From Alphaproteobacteria bacterium (GTDB lineage: Bacteria; Pseudomonadota; Alphaproteobacteria; ATCC43930; CGMCC-115725), in contig VAZF01000296.1 in assembly GCA_005888425.1 (NCBI GenBank), positions 1 through 7,867 on the forward strand: a DNA stretch of 7,867 nucleotides, in the 5' to 3' direction. The position numbers and the translations under genes are program-made. Shown one piece after another: positions 6,034 to 7,867 of the stretch. The notes under the pieces are model-generated. The model worked only from the letters and a program-made list of their open reading frames with translations. It did no database searches and was not told the DNA's origin. The first letter of the stretch is position 1; every line of letters begins with the position of its first letter.

Positions 6034-6908
6034 TGGCGCGAGCCGGCGATGCACATCGGCGCGAGCTGATCGCCGATTATTTCGGCGCCAGCTCGCGGCT
6101 GCGCACGCTGCGCCACACCGACGCGTTCGGCGCGGCGATCTTTGTCGTCGATTTCGACCGCGGCCCGCGGCATTACCGTACCCTCGGATCGTTCGGCCCG
6201 AATTTCGGCGGCGCCGCGCCCGGCGAGCCGCAGGTCACCGAACAATCGAGCATGGATTTGCTCTACCCGGCGCAGCTCGTCTTTCATTACGAACGGCTGA
6301 TGTCATTGGCGTTCGCATTGTGCGAGCAGCCGGTCAGCTCGCTCCTCCTCGGCGTCGGCGGCGCCGCGATGTGGCGCTTTCTGCGCGCCTATCTGCCGGA
6401 ATGCGCGCCGATCCTCGTCGACAACGACGAGGCTGTCGTCGCGATCGCGCGGCGCTGGTTCTATCTGAGCCAGTCCGTCATCATCGATACCGCCGAGCGC
6501 TTTCTTGCCGGGACGAAGGACCGCTACGATGTGATCCTCGTCGATCTCTACAATGCGCAAGGGCCGGCGCTGTTCGACGAGAGATTTTGGCGGCGCTGCA
6601 TGGATGCGCTCGCGCCCGGCGGCTGCATAGCGACAAACTGGGCGGATTTCGCGGTCAACCAGGCGGTCAGGCCGATGGCGGACGCGCAGCAGATGCTGGC
6701 GCAGAGCCGCGGCCTCGACACCTATTTCGTGACGCGCCGCGGCTTCCGCGACAATCTCGTGCAGTACCTGCCGACCGGCCCCGAGCGCGAGCCGGAGGCG
6801 ATCACCGGGGCGCTCGAACGCTTCGCGCGGGCACGCCATCTGCCCGACCGCGGCCGCGGCATCCTCGAACACTGCATCATCGCGCCGCGCTTCCCGATCG
6901 GCAGCTGA
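6033..6908 (+). CDS. spermidine synthase-like Rossmann-fold protein (SAM-binding methyltransferase fold)
   Basis: This 291-residue protein has the layout of spermidine-synthase-like proteins. A beta-rich N-terminal part (about 1-90, with IFVVDFDRGPRHYRTLGSFG and MDLLYPAQLVFHYERLM) precedes a Rossmann domain. In that domain motif I is SSLLLGVGGAAMWRFLRAYLP (102-122, shown by its Gly107-Val-Gly-Gly), the second strand ends with Asp130-Asn-Asp132, then come Asp152 before AERFLAG and YDVILVDLYN at 165-174. The NWADFAVNQ region follows. The usual polyamine-synthase catalytic Asp-Ser-(S/T)-Asp-Pro motif is replaced by DLYNAQGPA, so aminopropyl transfer is doubtful. The start is ATG 6033, sharing one base with the DUF2161 stop, which implies translational coupling. 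It is probably a SAM- or decarboxylated-SAM-binding enzyme with unknown substrate. There is no N/DPPY motif, so a DNA methyltransferase is unlikely. Confidence 0.75.
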   Translation: MARAGDAHRRELIADYFGASSRLRTLRHTDAFGAAIFVVDFDRGPRHYRTLGSFGPNFGGAAPGEPQVTEQSSMDLLYPAQLVFHYERLMSLAFALCEQPVSSLLLGVGGAAMWRFLRAYLPECAPILVDNDEAVVAIARRWFYLSQSVIIDTAERFLAGTKDRYDVILVDLYNAQGPALFDERFWRRCMDALAPGGCIATNWADFAVNQAVRPMADAQQMLAQSRGLDTYFVTRRGFRDNLVQYLPTGPEREPEAITGALERFARARHLPDRGRGILEHCIIAPRFPIGS

Positions 6909-6958
6909 TGCGCCGATCGGTGCTACGCTGAAGCGACGCCACGGCAGCAGACCGGATC

Positions 6959-7867
6959 ATGAACCGCAAACAGCGCCGCGCGGCGGCGAAACAGGGCGGA
7001 GCCGGCGCACGCGGGCCGGACGCCGCAAATGTCGGGCCTGCGCTATTGGCGGAAGCGGCACGACAGCACGAGGCAGGACGGCTCGCCGAGGCGGAACGGC
7101 TCTATCGCCGGCTCCTCGCCGATGATCCCAACCGCCCGGATTGTCTGCACCTGCTTGGGCTGGTCGCTCACCAGACCGGGCGCTCCGAAGCGGCGCTCGA
7201 ATTGATCGGCCGCGCGATTGCGCTGAATGACACCGACCCCGACTTTCATAATGACATCGCCGGCATCTATCAGTCGCTCGGCCGCTTCGACCGGGCGGTC
7301 GTGCATTGCCGGAAAGCCCTGGCGCTCGACCCGCGCTCCGCCGCGGCGCGCCTCAATCTCGCAAGGGCATTGCACGCGCAGGGCGACCTCCCTGCGGCCC
7401 TCGCGGAATATCAGCGGGTCGTCGAGCAGCAGCCCGGTTCGTTTCAGGGCCATTACGGCCTCGCGGTCGCCCTATACGCGCAAGGCAATCGCGAAGAGGG
7501 GATGAGCCACTACCGGCGGGTTCTCGAACTCCGGCCGGATCACGCCGAGGCCCATACCGATCTCGGCATCGCCCTCGCGGCGCGCGGCCGCTGGGACAGG
7601 GCCATTGCGCAATACCGGGCGGCGTTGGCGGCGAGGCCGGACTCGGCTGATGCGCTGAACGCCCTCGGCGAAGCCCTGATGATGACCGGCGAGTTGAGGC
7701 CGGCCATCGCCACGGCACAACGCGCGGTGACGCTGAAGCCCGATTTCGCGCGCGCCCATGCCAATCTCGCTTATTTCAAGGCCCAGGCGTGCGAGTGGAG
7801 AAATTTCGACCGGGTGGCGGCGCAGGTCTTGGCGCTGCTGCGGCAGGAAACGCCGGACATCCCGCCT
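6959..7867 (+). CDS. TPR protein, probable N-terminal part of an O-GlcNAc transferase-like (GT41/SPINDLY) protein, 3' partial
   Basis: Frame 2 is open from ATG 6959 to the window end, giving 303 residues. The basic start MNRKQRRAAAKQG is familiar from rhizobial TPR glycosyltransferase-like proteins. After a linker and a first TPR (about 28-60) come repeats in strict 34-residue register beginning near residues 61, 95, 129, 163, 197 and 231, each with Leu-Gly or Leu-Ala at the same place and Pro near its end. An eighth, degenerate unit starts near 265 and runs into YFKAQACEWRNFDRV. A CEW or CDW sequence at this point typically opens the linker to the GT41 catalytic domain in SPINDLY/OGT-like bacterial proteins. 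That domain would lie outside the window, so the transferase part is inference. There is no signal peptide or clear ribosome site. It starts 50 bases after the upstream gene, possibly in the same operon. Confidence 0.85.
   Translation, partial: MNRKQRRAAAKQGGAGARGPDAANVGPALLAEAARQHEAGRLAEAERLYRRLLADDPNRPDCLHLLGLVAHQTGRSEAALELIGRAIALNDTDPDFHNDIAGIYQSLGRFDRAVVHCRKALALDPRSAAARLNLARALHAQGDLPAALAEYQRVVEQQPGSFQGHYGLAVALYAQGNREEGMSHYRRVLELRPDHAEAHTDLGIALAARGRWDRAIAQYRAALAARPDSADALNALGEALMMTGELRPAIATAQRAVTLKPDFARAHANLAYFKAQACEWRNFDRVAAQVLALLRQETPDIPP

Noticed and set aside
5290..6908. A restriction-modification system made of the PD-(D/E)XK protein and the SAM-fold protein.
   Set aside because: The SAM-fold partner has no DNA methyltransferase motif such as N/DPPY or PCQ and is spermidine-synthase-like, so a classical system is not supported.

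Overview
This is a GC-rich chromosomal window from an alphaproteobacterium, most likely Hyphomicrobiales or a nearby order. The clues are the codon use, a palindromic intergenic repeat of the kind scattered through Bradyrhizobium-like genomes, a DUF2161 protein and a rhizobial-type MNRKQRRAAA-starting TPR protein. No rRNA, tRNA, CRISPR array, transposase or phage gene is visible. The genes look like ordinary chromosomal content with one small accessory insert, a toxin-antitoxin pair.

Left part, plus strand (1-1515): the 3' two thirds of a 3-hydroxyisobutyrate dehydrogenase-like oxidoreductase is followed closely by a phytanoyl-CoA dioxygenase (PhyH) family gene. The PhyH gene is damaged in two ways. 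It has a one-base frameshift at a run of six T, and the iron-binding HxD motif reads HQG.

Middle, minus strand (5048 down to 1520): reading in the direction of transcription, the genes are an acetamidase/formamidase family protein, the adaptive-response protein Ada (Zn/Cys methyl sensor, AraC DNA-binding domain, O6-alkylguanine transferase), a 2OG-Fe(II) oxygenase of the Oxygenase-NA/COG3826 type, and a DUF433-DUF5615 toxin-antitoxin pair. Ada and the oxygenase form a plausible alkylation-damage cluster. A sequence matching the E. coli Ada-box pattern (AAT-N6-GCAA) lies just upstream of ada. A 69-bp palindromic repeat separates ada from the oxygenase. The toxin-antitoxin pair has its own good sigma70-like promoter and lower G+C, so it looks acquired.

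Right part, plus strand (5290-7867): a DUF2161 putative PD-(D/E)XK phosphodiesterase overlaps by one base a spermidine-synthase-like Rossmann protein. After 50 bases comes the 5' part of a long TPR protein. Its seven exact 34-residue repeats and the start of a CEW linker point to an O-GlcNAc-transferase-like (GT41/SPINDLY) protein cut by the window end. The 241-bp divergent interval 5049-5289 must hold the promoters for acetamidase and DUF2161, but I see no convincing specific site in it.
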